A stretch of DNA of 64,000 nucleotides from Tricholoma matsutake (Eukaryota; Basidiomycota; Agaricomycetes; Agaricales; Tricholomataceae). Positions 1 to 12,500 of the stretch are shown here, piece by piece. Made by a program: the position numbers and the translations under genes. The DNA lies in the NCBI GenBank assembly GCA_026075535.2, contig AP026547.1, forward strand, positions 1,240,001 through 1,304,000. Direction: 5' to 3'. Position 1 is the stretch's first letter. Every line of letters begins with the position of its first letter. The notes below the pieces were generated by a model. It had not been told where the DNA came from. It was given only the letters and a program-made list of their open reading frames with translations, and made no database searches.

Positions 1-241
1 TGTCGGCGTGTAGTAAGAGTGCCAGAGGCCATGATGACAGCGGCCGAGCACATTCAAAGTGTTCCTATATCGTTCGAGGGGGATTGAGGGGGATTGAGGT
101 AGCACGAGGCCACTCGAAGCCTGTTTGGGAGCGTTTTGCGAGGCTCGAAGGCATTCAAGGGGTTCCAAGTGTCGTGAGAGATTGATGCAGAACTGCTGTG
201 AGTGGTTACAGACCTTATAGCGCTAGGTGGACCTATCATCG
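1..241 (-). repeat. LTR family A, partial copy at window edge
   Basis: On the minus strand this piece opens with the head seen in the 59641-60761 copy (a GATGATAGGTCCAC motif; + strand GTGGACCTATCATC at 227-240). The body is built of loose 10-12 nt repeats around CATTCAAAG, TTCGAGG and CACTCGAAG, a hallmark of this LTR family. It is cut by the window start. No flanking duplication can be tested. Confidence 0.5.
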
Positions 242-707
242 TATACAGTTCTAAGCATCCGATCAACTTCCTAAAAACAATCTAAGTCTCTATGGGTTTT
301 CTCGATCAACAAGAAACCTCTGCAATTGTCGCATCCTCAATCCTCCCTTGATCCTCTCATCATTAGCTCTAGTAACCCTTCCAACACTTCATAGACATTT
401 ACTGCACCCTTCGTATACTATCGACCTATTGAAAGGTCCCCAGAACTCACATATCGACCATTGATGATAAACTCATTCGCCGTCGATCTCGTCGATTGCC
501 CTCAATATTGATCGATACTTGATCGGACTGCGCCAAATGCTTTCATCTCTCATAACACTACCTTCACGACTAGTGTTAACTAGTAATCTTCTCATATGTT
601 TGACCATGAACATTCGGAACGTCTCGCAACCTTCCTCTGACTTGTCGCAAACATCATCGATTGCCTCATCGGCAGTTCTGGTGGTTTTCCCAGGTTGAGC
701 ATCATCA
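242..707 (+). repeat. LTR family A-related tail, plus orientation
   Basis: The end of this stretch (CTTCCTCTGACT, then GGTTGAGCATCATCA at about 693-707) matches the end of the copy at 24560-25633, so it looks like the 3' end of the same LTR family in the opposite orientation to 1-241. No gene is seen here; the minus ORF near 473-721 has no family features. The inverted juxtaposition suggests rearrangement. Confidence 0.4.
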
Positions 708-724
708 CTGTCTCCTTTCATTAC

Positions 725-2007
725 CCTCCACTATCCAAAAACCTCCTACCAATGACACTACCACCCCTGATACTGGAAAGAATTATGTTCCATTACATTC
801 TCCAGATAATGACCATAACAGTGATGAAAAGTTGCCAAGGATAGAAGAAGTGATACCACCTGATATGCCAGCACCAGCACCAGACAATATAGACAACTTG
901 GAACCACCTGTGGATAATGACCCTGACCCTGATGATAATAATGACAATGGCAATGATAATAATGGCACACCATCATCTTCATCATCTTCATCATTGGATG
1001 AAGAATCTGTAAATTTGCCTATAGCTATATGAAGGGCACCATGGAATAGGAAACCACCTGGTGAATGGTGGAAACTACATCAACCTACTCCAGCTATACC
1101 ATCCAGTGATGAAGAAGATGAGTCTGGGATCTGGGACCTACATCATTCCTTTTGGGTATAGAAATTACAAGGGATAGGCCAAAGTGAACCATATTTCTCT
1201 CCCAGCAATGGTGCATTTTGAACAAATTGGAGGAATTTGGAATGGTCGATTGTTATCCAGTGGGCACACCTATGGCTCCTGGGTCTAGTTTATCAAAGGA
1301 GCAATGCCCCACAACACCAGAAGAAATGGGAGCAATGCAGAACATCCCTTATATGAATGCAGTTGGATCAATCATGTACCTGGCCACCACCACTCATCCT
1401 GATATTGCTTATACTGCAGGAGTTTTGGCACAATTTAATTCAAATCCTGGAATGACACATTGGACACCTATTCTGCTATCTGAAGGGGACCACAAACACA
1501 AAGTTGGTATACAAACCTGATCCCTTGGTGCAAGATCCATTTGTTGCATTCAGTGATGCAGACCATGGAGGCAATTGAGATAATGGAAAGTTTACCACTG
1601 GGTATTTGGTTAAAATGGGATCAGGAGCTGTTTGTTGGTCTAGCAAGCTGCAGCCTATAGTGACACTGTCAACTACTGAAGCAGAGGATGTGGCAGCTGT
1701 AGTGGCAGAAAAAGAGATATGCTGGATGCAGAATATGTTAGGGGAATTGGGATACAAGCCATCATTGCAACCTTCAAAGCTGTTTGTTGATAACCAGTCA
1801 TGCATGACTGTGGCAAAGAACCCTGAACATCATGGGTGGATGAAGCATTTAGATCTGGCATTCTATTGGTTGAGGGATATGGTGGAGCAGAAGATGATGA
1901 TGCTGCACTATTTGAAAACCACTGAAATGCCAGCAGACTTATTGACAAAGGCATTGATGAAACCCCAGGTTGAGAAATTGTGGGCATTAATGGGCTTGGA
2001 GAATTAG
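725..2007 (+). pseudogene. Ty1/copia pol remnant (linker, RT end, RNase H)
   Basis: Three linked open stretches form the C-terminal part of a copia polyprotein. The first (about 725-1130) is the Asp/Asn/Pro/Ser-rich linker between integrase and reverse transcriptase, ending in a KPPGEWWK-type motif. The second (1218-1520) is the RT/RNase H junction (YPVGTPM, YMNAVGSIMYLA, HPDIAYTAG). The third (1606-2007) is RNase H (LSTTEAED, EICWMQNML, ADLLTKAL). The integrase and the catalytic RT core with YxDD are absent, so an internal deletion removed them between about 1130 and 1218. In-frame stops and a frameshift near 1500 break the rest. A purine-rich tract follows the stop at 2033-2050. The element cannot move itself. 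Confidence 0.85.
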
Positions 2008-2049
2008 GGGGAAGTAAATGGATTGAGCAAGTGTTTAATCAGGGGGAAG

Positions 2050-2747
2050 TGTTGAATGCTGTGATGAAACACTTGCTACATAGTCCAACAGACTTGTTAC
2101 TATACTTGTTAGATTGTAGAGATTATGACTGAGATTTGTTTACTTCATATCTCACTTCATACTGTAGCTATTACTTCAATTCTTGGACTCAGACATAGGG
2201 GGTAACACAGAGCAATATAGTGGACACCTAGTTTCATGCCTCACAGTTTCCTGGCATGACAGGAACAAACAAAAGTGAATTCCTACTATGTCTGGGAAAC
2301 TAGACACTATATTAATTTGGATAAAGTGCAATACACATTACTATTATTGAACCTGTGTTATAATTGTGTTGCAGACAGTTGACTTAAGTTGCTGACTAGT
2401 GTTATACACTAGTAGAATTTGTCATAAGCTTTAACAGGTTATGGGCCCTGCACTGGTATCTGTTGTTGTTTGTGTCTGTTTGATGAGCATGTTTGGCTCT
2501 GTTGTTTGGCTCTGTTTGGTTGGGCAACCTACTTCTGAAAATGATGTTTACACATCAAGGAGATGTGACAGATTAGAGGAGTGTGTTGGATTAGGTAATC
2601 TGACACATGTGTGAATGGACCATCAGGTGGCCTCTTACCTAAGCAGTCATTTGTATCACAGGGTTGAGCATGATATAAGTCTTTCAAGGAGTATATGGTT
2701 ACTCTGAGGGTAGAGCTTATCAGTTAGAAAGTGAATTCTACTGGTAA
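2050..2747 (+). repeat. Putative copia 3' LTR and trailing non-coding DNA
   Basis: Directly after an AGGGGGAAG polypurine tract comes TGTTGAATGCTGTGATG, a plausible copia LTR start. A similar TGTTGGATTAGG start occurs near 2583. No matching 5' LTR is in the window, so the LTR end is not defined. A small palindromic insertion lies at 2215-2312. No gene is seen. Confidence 0.45.
2215..2312. mobile_element. 98-bp palindromic mini-MITE
   Basis: The block starts ATATAGTGGACACCTAGTTTC and ends with a sequence whose reverse complement is ATATAGTGTCTAGTTTCCC, giving imperfect terminal inverted repeats. A second hairpin (TTTCCTG...CAGGAA) lies inside. The left half recurs at 18130-18170, so this is a dispersed repeat. 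No open frame. No clear target duplication was identified. Confidence 0.5.
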
Positions 2748-2819
2748 GGCCTGATAGCTCAGTGGTTAGAGCATCTGGTATATGTCCAGAAGGTCCTGGG
2801 TTCAATTCTGGTCATCCTC
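2748..2819 (+). repeat. tRNA-like block with A and B boxes (SINE head or tRNA pseudogene)
   Basis: TAGCTCAGTGGTTAGAGCA is a canonical D-arm/A box and GGTTCAATTCT a B box at normal spacing. The anticodon stem TCTGG/CCAGA is present, but the 7-nt loop lacks U33, and the T stem and acceptor stem pair poorly. It is therefore unlikely to be a working tRNA gene. A tRNA-derived SINE head or tRNA pseudogene fits best. Confidence 0.5.
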
Positions 2820-2981
2820 TTTTCAGAGTTTGATAACACTTTGGGGTGGAAATCTATATACCAAGAGCATTGGCAATGGGCATTGGCAAACCAGATACAC
2901 AATGGGCATAGGCAGTATGAATGAACAAAATCAACAAAACAGCAGTGTTCATCCTACCTAAAATAACAATGTCGGTACTAG

Positions 2982-3260
2982 CTAATTGTGAGAATCAGTG
3001 GGATCGGCCATGTTGTCATCATGGGACAATGATCTGATTGGAATGTCTGAGCACCTGTGTTTGAATGATTTCAGATTGTATTCCATCCTTTCCTTCAAGG
3101 TTGCATATGTCTTCAATGTGACATCTTCCTGTTCCAGCTTCTCAACCTTGTCCATGTAGAGACAATGACTGGCATCCTTGTATGAGGTGCCAAGGTTGTT
3201 TTGCAGGGCTTTCACTTTGGCATGGCAGCTCAACAGCTCCCTGTCTGTCAATGTCTGCAA
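2982..3260 (-). pseudogene. Coiled-coil-like ORF fragment of unknown family
   Basis: This 92-codon minus-strand frame is rich in Lys/Glu/Leu heptad-like spacing and contains a LGTSYKDASHCLYMDKVEKL segment that reads like real protein. No catalytic motif is visible. It lies upstream of another decayed minus-strand gene (6490-8480) and may belong to the same TE-associated family, but this is a guess. 3261-3825 downstream holds only low-complexity DNA. Confidence 0.3.
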
Positions 3261-3424
3261 CAGGATGAACTAACAGTCATACAAATGAGGACAAGGCACT
3301 TACTGGATCAGCAGGTAGCATTAGCTGGTTGTGGGCCAATGTGTAGTAGTATGGTGTATCAGTCATGTTTCCAGACTGCAAAGTCATCAGTGAGAGGATA
3401 GATGAGGCAAAAGATGGGGCAGCA

Positions 3425-3510
3425 GCCAAGATGAGGCATCAGCCAAGACATGGCATCGACCAAGACATGGCATCGGCCAAGACATGGCATCAGCCAACAG
3501 GACAACATCA
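3425..3510. repeat. 18-bp minisatellite
   Basis: About four copies of an 18-bp unit, CCAAGACATGGCATCGGC and variants, lie in tandem. Copies differ mainly by C/T and G/A changes. All frames stay partly open, which explains the overlapping short ORFs here. No other feature is seen in 3261-3825. Confidence 0.7.
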
Positions 3511-3825
3511 GCCCAAGAATGGCATCAGGCCAAGGATGGCTGGCAGCAACGAGACTTTGAAAAGAAGGAAATCTTACCCCCCCATGTGCCATGTGTACAT
3601 TGAATTCAACCTTCTTGCCATTGCCTGGTGGGTAGCTGGAATCATAAAATGGGGCACTAGATAGTGCTGCCCATTGTCACCTCAGATAGCAACATATCCA
3701 TCAGGAATATAAGTGTCAGTTTGCTGATTGCTCATGGTATAGATAACACAGATGATTACAAGGTGATACCACCAAACACCGTTTAATCAGGGATCAATCA
3801 GACATTATTTGTTTGTATATATTGA

Positions 3826-6013
3826 TTGTATATTGATCAACAACATGTGATTGTTGATTTTCAGTGTTTCACTTTTTCTCATATCAACATTGACCCTGCA
3901 GCCACAGCTGACTCATCAATCATGAACATTACATGCCAACAAGTGGTTGGCCAGATCAGCAAGATCGAGCAAGCCATCCGCAATGGAGTTCAGGACCAAA
4001 ATATCAAGGGAAAGGAAATTGGCCCTTGTGAGTGGATCGGCATGCTATCAGATCAATGATGCACTTACAAATTGTAGAAAATGTTATTTGGCTGGCAAAA
4101 AGAGGTTCTCACTGAGGATGTGCAGGCCATCTTCTGGGCCGATGCCTTCTTGTGGGGATTTGTGGGTAGCATGGTCAAAGTCAGATAGGACAGGGGACCA
4201 GAAGTTTATTGAAGGTCAATAGAGGGCAATGAAGACCTTCAATGAGAAAAAGGGCATAACAGGACCTGCGTCCACATTGGCTGGACCAACCAAATCGGCA
4301 CCTCAACTGCAATTGGCAATGGCAGCTGGAATGGCAACAGTACTTGGAACAGCATCAGCAGCTCAAATGGCAATGGCAGCTGGAATGGCAATGGCAAAGA
4401 AATGGGGCATGGCAGTAGCAAAGAAAGCAGGGATGGCCAAGGCAACAGCAGCAATGCCAATGCCAACAATGGTAGAAGCACCAGCACCTGCCAAGATGCA
4501 GGCCCAACCAGAAGCATCAAGATCCAGACTTCCAGCCCCAGCCCAGTGACCAATGCTGCCAGCAATCACAGTGACACCCAGGCCACAAGAGGTGCAGAGT
4601 AGCAGTGGATTGGATGAGGAGATGGATGAGGAGATGGAGAGCAATGCTGGTACCAATCACAGGATGGAGCAGAAGTGGCACAATGCAGCAAGGGCGGTAT
4701 GAGGAGCACCCCAATGAGGGAGTTTGTGAATGATGCCATGTGCACGATGAGTCAGGCTTAGGTGTGAGTGTTGGGAGCAGGTGAATGGAAAAATGGCCTG
4801 CTACTTCTGTGGGAAAGGGAAAGTTCAGTGTGATCCAGAGGACGTGGATCAAGTGCCAAGAACCAAGAAAGCAAAAGGATTGCTGAGAAGAAAAGCAAAG
4901 AAGGCATGATTTTCCAGTGAAGACAGTGGAGAGGAATCATCTAGGTGGTTCACTGCAAGACAAAAAGGAAAATCCAAAGGTTAGTTCCATATCATGACAC
5001 ATAAAACCACTAACCAACATGTATACCCATAGCTGTGGAAGAGGATATCGACATGGCCAATCCCAACCCCAAGCTGACTTCCCCCCCTGCCCTGACTGCC
5101 TCCCCTGCCCCCAGTGACTATGCCACCCTCACTGGACATCTATACCAACTGGAGGAAGACATGTACAAGCATGCACCGTGGAATGAAGAGTCATTCCAAG
5201 AGTCCTGACTCCACATATGAGAACTCTGGGACACAGTTGACTTGCTTCAAAACAGGGTGAACGACATTGAAGCATACCTTGGGCTGCAGGCCAGCACACA
5301 ACCCATTGCATTGTACAATGGTTACATGGCTGGGCAGGTGGTTTGCCTCAAGAGGACTCCAAGCAGGAGGGCAGAGGCAGATTGGGGAGGAATGACAGAT
5401 GCTGAGGAAGTGGATGCCACTCCTGCTCCTGCTCCAGCTCCTGCTCCAGCTCCCACCCCCACTCCTGCTCCTGCTCCCACTCCCACTCCCACTCCTGCTC
5501 CCGCTGCCATTGCCACTGCTGACCACAAAGACAAAGAGATGGCAGAACTGGTTGAAGAGGGGGATTCATCGAGGGAGACTTGTCTGCTAACACTGAGCCT
5601 CAGCATGGTGAGGAGGGACTGGCCATGCCTGAAGAGGTTGTGGGGGAAGCATCCTTGACTGGCACCCCCCCTCCATCCAAATTATTCCCATTGTGCCACA
5701 GGATTCTCAAGAAAATGTACAGCCCACAACATTGATGGCCCCACCACTCCCTCTCCTCTTCCCCCCAACATTGCTCACTGAGCCCGAGCCTGCCGCCCAC
5801 ACCTTGGCACTTAACCCACCAGCATTGGCAGTGGATGTAATCACCTCACCCTGGCCCTCCCCTCCACCTGCACAGCTGTGTCGATCCCCATGTGGGCTGA
5901 CACCTGGTCCATCTGGACTACCTTCCAGAAGTCCCACCCCTCAGCTGAACCCAAGGAAGAGAGCAGGAACATCTGAGGACAGAGGTGAGACGAAGCAAGG
6001 CAGAAAAGAATAG
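3826..6013 (+). pseudogene. Remnant of a multi-domain Cys-motif protein, low complexity
   Basis: Several plus-strand stretches read as one decayed gene. 4229-4549 encodes a Met/Ala-rich tract. 4793-4960 encodes a MACYFCGKGKVQC segment, a short Cys-x2-Cys-x5-Cys knuckle with basic residues. 5053-5658 encodes a charged region with a predicted coiled coil (LLQNRVNDIEAYLGLQ) followed by an Ala-Pro repeat. 5693-6013 encodes a Pro-rich tail ending in a basic NPRKRAG segment. Frames change and two TGA/TAG codons interrupt 5053-5240. The Cys knuckle plus coiled coil resembles 55742-56480, suggesting one dispersed family. Function unknown; a DNA-binding role would be inference only. Confidence 0.4.
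5416..5518. repeat. Pro-Ala coding microsatellite (CCTGCTCC-type)
   Basis: A tract of GCTCCT/CCCACT hexamers encodes alternating Ala-Pro and Thr-Pro in the surrounding plus frame, and Gly/Ala or Glu/Gln-rich peptides in the other frames. Those other-frame ORFs are by-products of the repeat. Confidence 0.75.
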
Positions 6014-6289
6014 ATGTTATTTGGCATGTAAATAAAAGTTGGACAAATTTTTTTTTCACACTACATAGTGATTGATTTGTAAATCTACTCTGCAAATTTC
6101 ACTTTAACAATTCTCTGTCTCCTCCCAACAGCCTGGGTTGAAATGGCTTCCTGCTGTGCATGGTCATCAGCTGTCCTTCAGATAGCTTGTGCCCATGCTC
6201 AGGCCAATGGATTTTGAGATGATGGTGGAGTCATCTGTTGAAATAGATTCAGTGCAGGGGGTATATGGTAGGCACCAGCTGCTGCTGAT

Positions 6290-6487
6290 CCTGGTGTTGC
6301 CATTGCCGATCCAACTGTTGCTGTTCCTGATCCAACTGTTGCTGTTTCCAATCCAACTGTTGCTGTTCCCAATCTGACTGTTGCTGTTGCCAATCCCACT
6401 GTTGCTGTTGCCAATCCCACTGTTGCTGTTGCCAATCCCACTGTTGCTGTTGCCAATCCCACTGTTGCTGTTGCCAATCCCACTAAC
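6290..6487. repeat. 21-bp minisatellite, about nine copies
   Basis: The unit CCAATCCCACTGTTGCTGTTG repeats about nine times; the last five copies are near identical and the first four diverge. Because 21 is a multiple of three, every frame encodes a 7-residue repeat (GLATATV or IGNSNSG on minus, QLLLFPI on plus). The minus reading lies in the same region as a decayed minus-strand gene, so it may once have been coding. Confidence 0.85.
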
Positions 6488-6489
6488 AC

Positions 6490-8480
6490 TGCTAAAGCCC
6501 TTGCCCTTGCCCTTGCAATAGGATCCTCCATCCAATTTTGCCCTAAAAGTGGTCAAGGCTTAGGGTGTTGTGAGCTCTCTTGAGGTATATCCAACAGAAA
6601 TGGATCAATTGGGCATGGGGGATCATTTTCAATGGCATTTCTGGCTGATCCAGGCATGATGTATCTCATGTAATTGTGTCGAGGAACGAGATACTCTGGT
6701 TCACCATCACTAGGACCATTAATTGGCTGTGGTTGAGTGACACCAACCATGCAGAGCCTGTCCATTGTCATTTGATCGACTTGGACATATTGCAACTCAG
6801 TTGTATCTCTGATTTATGGGAAAATGAGGGGATCAGAATTTGGGGTCTGTCCTGCTGTTGATATTCTGCAAGCTTCCTTGCACTTGGTTTTGCCTTTGAC
6901 AACTTTTCTGCCTCTTGATGCAGCATGAAATTTGGCAGTGGCAATGGCCTCCAGTTCAGTGCTGGGTTGAGGATCAGCATCAGCATCATCATTTCTTTGG
7001 CCCCTGCAGTTTTCAGAAGGCAGTTTGGCATTGGCAACAGCCCCCAGCCCAGTGCCGTGATGAGGATCGGCATTGTCATTTCTTTGGCCCCTGCATTTCG
7101 AAATGGGTCAAATCATTCGGATATTGTGCAGGAGCCACACTCCCATCCCTAGCTTTGATTGCTTTAAACTGGAACACTCTTTCAGGGCCCTGCACTATTT
7201 GTCGCTGCAGAACATGGTCAACAAAGTCTTCTATGACACTCTTGTGCATGTTCTGTGGGTCTCTAAATTTGAACCTAGCTGGGAGATATTCTGGACTGAC
7301 AAATGACAAGGTCCAATCGGCAATTGCTTTGAATGGGATATTGTGACTATGACCATTATTGGCCAGTTCTGCATGCAGATGAGTAATGGTTTCTGGAATA
7401 GGAGGTCAACATACTGTAATTCTGGCCAACATACAACATAAACCATTCTTCCAGCTCTTTTTTTAAATATTGTGATACATTCCATGGTGTGGGAAGGATT
7501 GGGAAGCCATTGTTAGTCATTGTTAATCAGGTTAGTGTTGTGTTATGTTGCATTGCTGGACCTTGAAGCAAGGTCTGATGGGCACAAACCCTTGATATAA
7601 CTCATAAAGTTTCACTTCAGTTCAGTGACTTAATCATGATATGTGTCCAGAAACAATCGTGCAGGGGTGGCCATCAGAAAGGCAACATTTTCATGACTGG
7701 AGTCGGCATCGGCATTGACATCGCATTGACAGTAAATGATTTTGGGACTCACGTGTCAACAACCATCAAACCATTAGGTGCAGTATAGGCTGTAAATGTC
7801 ACAGACACCACCCCCATTTCTAGCCACTGTTGTCATGCATTGTCCACCACACACTTAAGCAGGTATTTCTCTGCTAGATTGTGAAATTTTCATTACGTCT
7901 GGCATCGGCTTCAACTTACCTTTGCTTCGTCTGCTTGGGATATCCTTCCTGCATCATTTTCTTCCATTCAACTTCAAGGATGGCTTTCTCCTCTGCATTC
8001 ATGGTGTCAAAAACATGCTTGATAGCTGGCAGTTGCACTTGGAACCATCCTGGTGTACTTGTGGTGGACACCTAACAGGTTTGCGATCTGTTGGAAGACT
8101 CAGTCCCAGTACAAGCTCCAAATGACTTCTGACTGCTTTACTTTGAAGTCGTTCGATTTCTGTGAGCAGCCTTTGGTCATTTGCCAGTTGTTGGAAAACC
8201 AGGCTGTTAGTTCCTGGCAGTGTGATCAGTAATACAACCTTCACATGCTTGTGAGTTTACCTTGGCATGAATGTGACTCTCCTCCTCATCCGTAGGGGCC
8301 CTGTCAATTGACACCCAATAGTTGAATATTGCTGGGAGGATGTCACACTTGAGTATTTGCAATTGGCCAGCTTTCGATTCCTGCAATTGGAATGCAACTT
8401 TATAAGGCTCAATGATCTTCTGCTCTTCAACCATATATCTGCTTCCCTTTTGGTACTGTCTCAACCATGAGTTCTCTGAT
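6490..8480 (-). pseudogene. Decayed minus-strand gene, TE-associated, unknown family
   Basis: A series of minus-strand open stretches reads like one protein. From its upstream end: 8464-8207 (RQYQKGSRYMVEEQKIIEPY, then DILPAIFNYWVSIDRAPTDEE), 8244-7999 (VFQQLANDQRLLTEIERLQ and a basic stretch), 7309-7076 (FVSPEYLPARFKFRDP), and 6795-6553 (EYLVPRHNYMRYIMPG). Frameshifts and stops separate them. I do not recognise a named domain. It stands head-to-head with the KDZ transposase at 9584, separated by a TIR element, so it may be a second gene of the same transposon. Confidence 0.4.
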
Positions 8481-8589
8481 GGCTAAGGCGGCATTGGAGG
8501 GAACTGATGTGAAGGAAAGAATGATTCTTGTCATTGACATAAAACATATCATTGGCATGAGGATCACACAAGGTCGATAGTACAATAGC

Positions 8590-9542
8590 TAGGGTGTGAC
8601 TTGGGTAACCCCTGGGTACAATTTCATGTACCTGTACCCATACCTGTGAACACCGTACCTGCATGGTTAGGGGTACTGTATTACCATGGGTTTCAGCAGG
8701 TTACCCATTGTTATTCATGGGTTTTGACATGAATATGTATTTTAATATAATTACACTAAATTAATATATATAATCAGAATCCCCCCCTCCCACATTTGGA
8801 GTGAAGGGGGGGGGGGGGGTACCTGGCCTGTCATCACTGAGAACAGAATGAGAATCCCCCCCTGCTCACATTTGCAGTGAGAGAGGGGGGTGGTGCTTTC
8901 TGGTCGTCTGTCATTGTCATCACTTGTCATCGTCACTTGTTGTTGTTGCTGCTCCTCATTGCTGCTGCTGCCTGTTGTCATCCCACCCATGATCCACCCC
9001 ATGAGCAGTTGCTCGTGAGGCTGGGGGCAAGGTGTGTCCTTTCTTGTTAGTCGCCAGTCCTGCCATCATTGTTGTAGTCACCCAGAATGGAGTCAAAAAC
9101 CCCTCCACTCACATTAGCAGTGAGGGAGGGGGTCATCATTGTTGTTGTTGCCCAGATCAGGGGTGTGTTGGTAGCAGTCATTGTCGTCATTGACCAGAAG
9201 AAAAAACACCTCCCGCTCGCATTTAGAATGAGGGGGGCATGTTGGTAGCAGTCATCATTGTCATTGCCTAGAAGAAAAAACACCCCCCCACTCACATTTA
9301 GAATGAGGGGGGCATGTTGGTAGCAGTTGTCATCATCATTGAGCCATTGTTGTTGTTGTTGACATTGATCAACAAAGTCATTTGATAAAACATGTGACCA
9401 TCAGACCGGTACTGTGATACCTGTAACACTGTGGGTATGGGTACAGTTTTGCCTCAGGTATGGAAATCCAAACCCATACCTGTACCTGAGCATACCCATA
9501 AGCAGAAACACATGGTGTTACCCATACCCAAGTCACACCCCC
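8590..9542. mobile_element. TIR element with internal minisatellite (hAT-like ends)
   Basis: The left end reads TAGGGTGTGACTTGGGTAAC. The right end, reverse complemented, reads GGGGGTGTGACTTGGGTATG. This gives about 16 bp of terminal inverted repeat, with a TAGGG start typical of hAT-like ends. No 8-bp target duplication could be found, so the class is tentative. The interior is non-coding and holds GGGTAC-rich subterminal repeats and the tandem array at 9060-9330. It lies between the divergent decayed genes at 6490-8480 and 9584. Confidence 0.55.
8995..9330. repeat. Tandem repeat of about 70-75 bp with G-runs
   Basis: Units combine a purine run next to CACTCACATTTAGAATGAGG with a CATTGTCATTGCC stretch and GAAGAAAAAACACC. 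At least three units are visible at 9085-9330, and related ones at 8775-8895. At 8995-9030 a CCCCATGAGCAGTTGCTCGTG motif appears, the reverse complement of the motif repeated at 14087-14340. Confidence 0.6.
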
Positions 9543-12500
9543 CATCAATAAATGGGTGTCATTGTGACTCACCTCAAATCACCATGAGCCTAACAAGAGT
9601 TCCTTACAAGTGAAAGAGAAGATCAAAGAAGAATGCCCCCCTGCATGAGGACAATGATGATGCAGTCAATACTATTACACATGTAGAAGTTGAGGTCAAC
9701 ACAAAACATGTTCCAAAAACAAAGCGCATCAAGGTCCCCCTGACTGCAGTGGAAGAACTGAGTCAATCAAATTCTGTTATACAGGATAATCTCAATGTTG
9801 CTCCAAAATGGGACATGCAAGAACCTCAGGTGGCTGCTGAGCTGACTCAGCCACACATCGGCATGGTTAGTTTCTGACACTGATTGCTTATGGAGCGAGG
9901 CTCATATACAAATAATAGAGACAGTGTACTGGAGTTTGTGGGATGAGTAGATGAATTGCTGCAAGCATCCCTCGCTCGGCAGGCATGGTTGGTTGACAAA
10001 CAAGTTTGCAACCACTGTCCATTCAATAAACAGGCAATTTGGTGATGCATTGATTGTTCACTGGGAAGCATGCTTTGCTGCACATGCATGCATGTAACCC
10101 ACAGGCAAAATACCTTCCATCACATTGAATGCTGGACCAGCATGTACTTCTGCCAGGCTGATCTATGGGAGGTCGGCACATACATTTTAGTCCAGCACCA
10201 GATGGATCAGCTGATTTGCAATGCTCTGAACTTCCAAATGAAATATCTGGAGACCTTTGAAGACATGAAGGATAAAGCAGAGCAAGAGTCGGCCAATTGG
10301 CAGGCTGACAATTGGCAACAGCACTGGCACCGGCACCAGCATCGGCCTTCTTCACCTGACTCAGCCTTGGATGCATATCATGAGTCGCAGGCCAATGACT
10401 TGGCCAAAGATGAAACTGGGGCCGACTCAGCATTTTTTAATCACCTTGATGCCCTTTGGTGTCAAGGGAAGGGGATATTGATGTTGAGAATAGTTTCCAA
10501 GACTTCTTTGATGGCAATAATCAATCTGAAGTTGAGCATGCCAATGACGACATCCATGGGTTTCAACCATATTTGCCTAATCCTAATCAAACTGCCGATG
10601 CCTTGAACAACAGTTATATTCATGTGGTCCATACAAATGGAATACATCACTTAGTGATGGTTACCTGCCAGTGTCAGGGGGAACACTGAATTCCCTTGGA
10701 CCTGGTAACCAGTAACTTACTACCCACAAGCTTCACCAAGATATGGACTCTGTTCACTGTGCAGGTCCTAGACCATTTTCGGCTCTGTAATCTGGAATTA
10801 AAGGCATCAGCCTATCAGTTTTACCAGCTGATTTGGCATGTAACATTGCTGATGAGGCCTGCCAAAGTTGTCAATCTCTACCATGAGCTTTGGCGCATGT
10901 CCCACTTATGATGTTGGATGAAAAGATTGAAGTGGGCAGGGTATGGACACAATCAAAGAGATCCTTTGAATCCTGAACCAGGATCACTTGCCAATTTCTG
11001 TCCAGCCTGTCCTCAAGTAGGCATAAATATACTGGAAAATTGGAAGGATGATGCCAACTGGTGGGTGTCAAAATACCTCAGTGCAGTGGCATCTAAAATG
11101 ATACTATGGAATTCAGATTTGTTTTTAAACACATTCGTGGCCGATGGCAATTTCAAAGCTGATCATGTTCAGCAGAAAAACTCCAACACTGATATATGGA
11201 TATGGGATGGAGGTGGGATGGCCCCAAATTGGGCTGAATATGAGCTGTTTCTCCAAGCCACCATAGAGCAATTAACAGTAGGTACCTTCCCTTGGTGGCG
11301 GCCAATGCCATTCCTGATGCCATCCCCGAAGCCAGTCTGATTTGTACCCAGGTTTCCAGAAGGCTCCTTGTGAAAATAAATTCCTAACCATTGTGAATGC
11401 TTTTCTGGTGTTGAAGGCATGTGACAGGACTGGAGTAGCAGCCATTGCATGTGCATGGCATGGATGTTATGTACCCAATGCATTGGTAGACCTGTTTCAT
11501 GGAGAACAGCAAAAGAATGTCGACTTTGCTTTCCTTCAAGCGCTGAAGACCACCAGAGTGTAAGCCTACCATATATGTTATGACTTATTTACTGCTTACA
11601 TCAGGACTTCTCACTCTCATTATCTTCCTCTTCTCTCTTGACCTCAAACTATGACCTGTATATTGCTAGCTCTAGTTACTGAAATACCACGCCATATCTT
11701 ATCACTTTGTGTGATTTGAAGTAAGTCATATAATCCTTCCTTCCTTCCTTCTCCTATAGTGCTTGTCTACCTCCACATAGGAGGTAGGCTCACACAGAGT
11801 TGACCCTCAACAGGGAGTCATACTCATTTACGACATTGTCTGCCAGTACATTATCCACCTTCAGGAACGTATTGGTGCCCATCTTCCAGCTGGCTTGACC
11901 ATTGACCAGGCCATTGGGCTTTTGCATGTTCATGGCCACAAGGATGAATGCTTTTTTCACTATGCTCTGTCTTTCATTCCAGGGTCCAGCATTGTAGCAG
12001 GAGAAATACTTGAGTCTCTGTGGGCATCACTGAATTCCATTTCCCCAATGGTCAGAACAGTGACCTTGCCACATTGGGCAGAAATGGTTGATGATCATGC
12101 TACAGATTCAAATCACAAGAAAATGCTTGGCATGACAGTCACACTGTGCTCAAAATCTCAGGAAGCCCTTGAGAACTCCACACAACTCAGCCAATACCAT
12201 GGTGAACTAACGGCAGCATTCGGCCAACTGGCAATCAAATGATGGGAGGATGAAGTGAGGGCAGCAGAATCCCTAAGGCTCACAGATATCAGGGTAATGG
12301 ATATGTATGCCACTCACATGTCAGAAATGGCATTGGCAGCAGGAGCAGGAGCAGGATTGGCCTTAACCTCAGCATTGGCAGCAGGAGCGGGAGTAGGATC
12401 AGCCTTAACCTCAGCATTGGCACTGGTTCAATCCATGGTTGAGGAGTGGATTGATTTTGCTATTATTTTTGAACAAATGCAGTGAGCTGTACTGCCTACC

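Noticed and set aside
2748..2819. Functional tRNA gene
   Set aside because: A and B boxes are good, but U33 is missing and the acceptor and T stems do not pair well.
5191..5606. Gly/Ala-rich and Glu/Gln-rich minus-strand proteins
   Set aside because: Shadows of the Pro-Ala hexamer repeat in the plus-strand remnant.
6167..6556. Gly-Asn-Ser or Ala-Thr repeat protein
   Set aside because: A 21-bp minisatellite keeps all frames open; no start context or flanking domain supports a gene in its own right.
8580..9555. 8-bp target duplication for the TAGGGTGTGAC element
   Set aside because: CAATA occurs on both sides but not adjacent to the ends.
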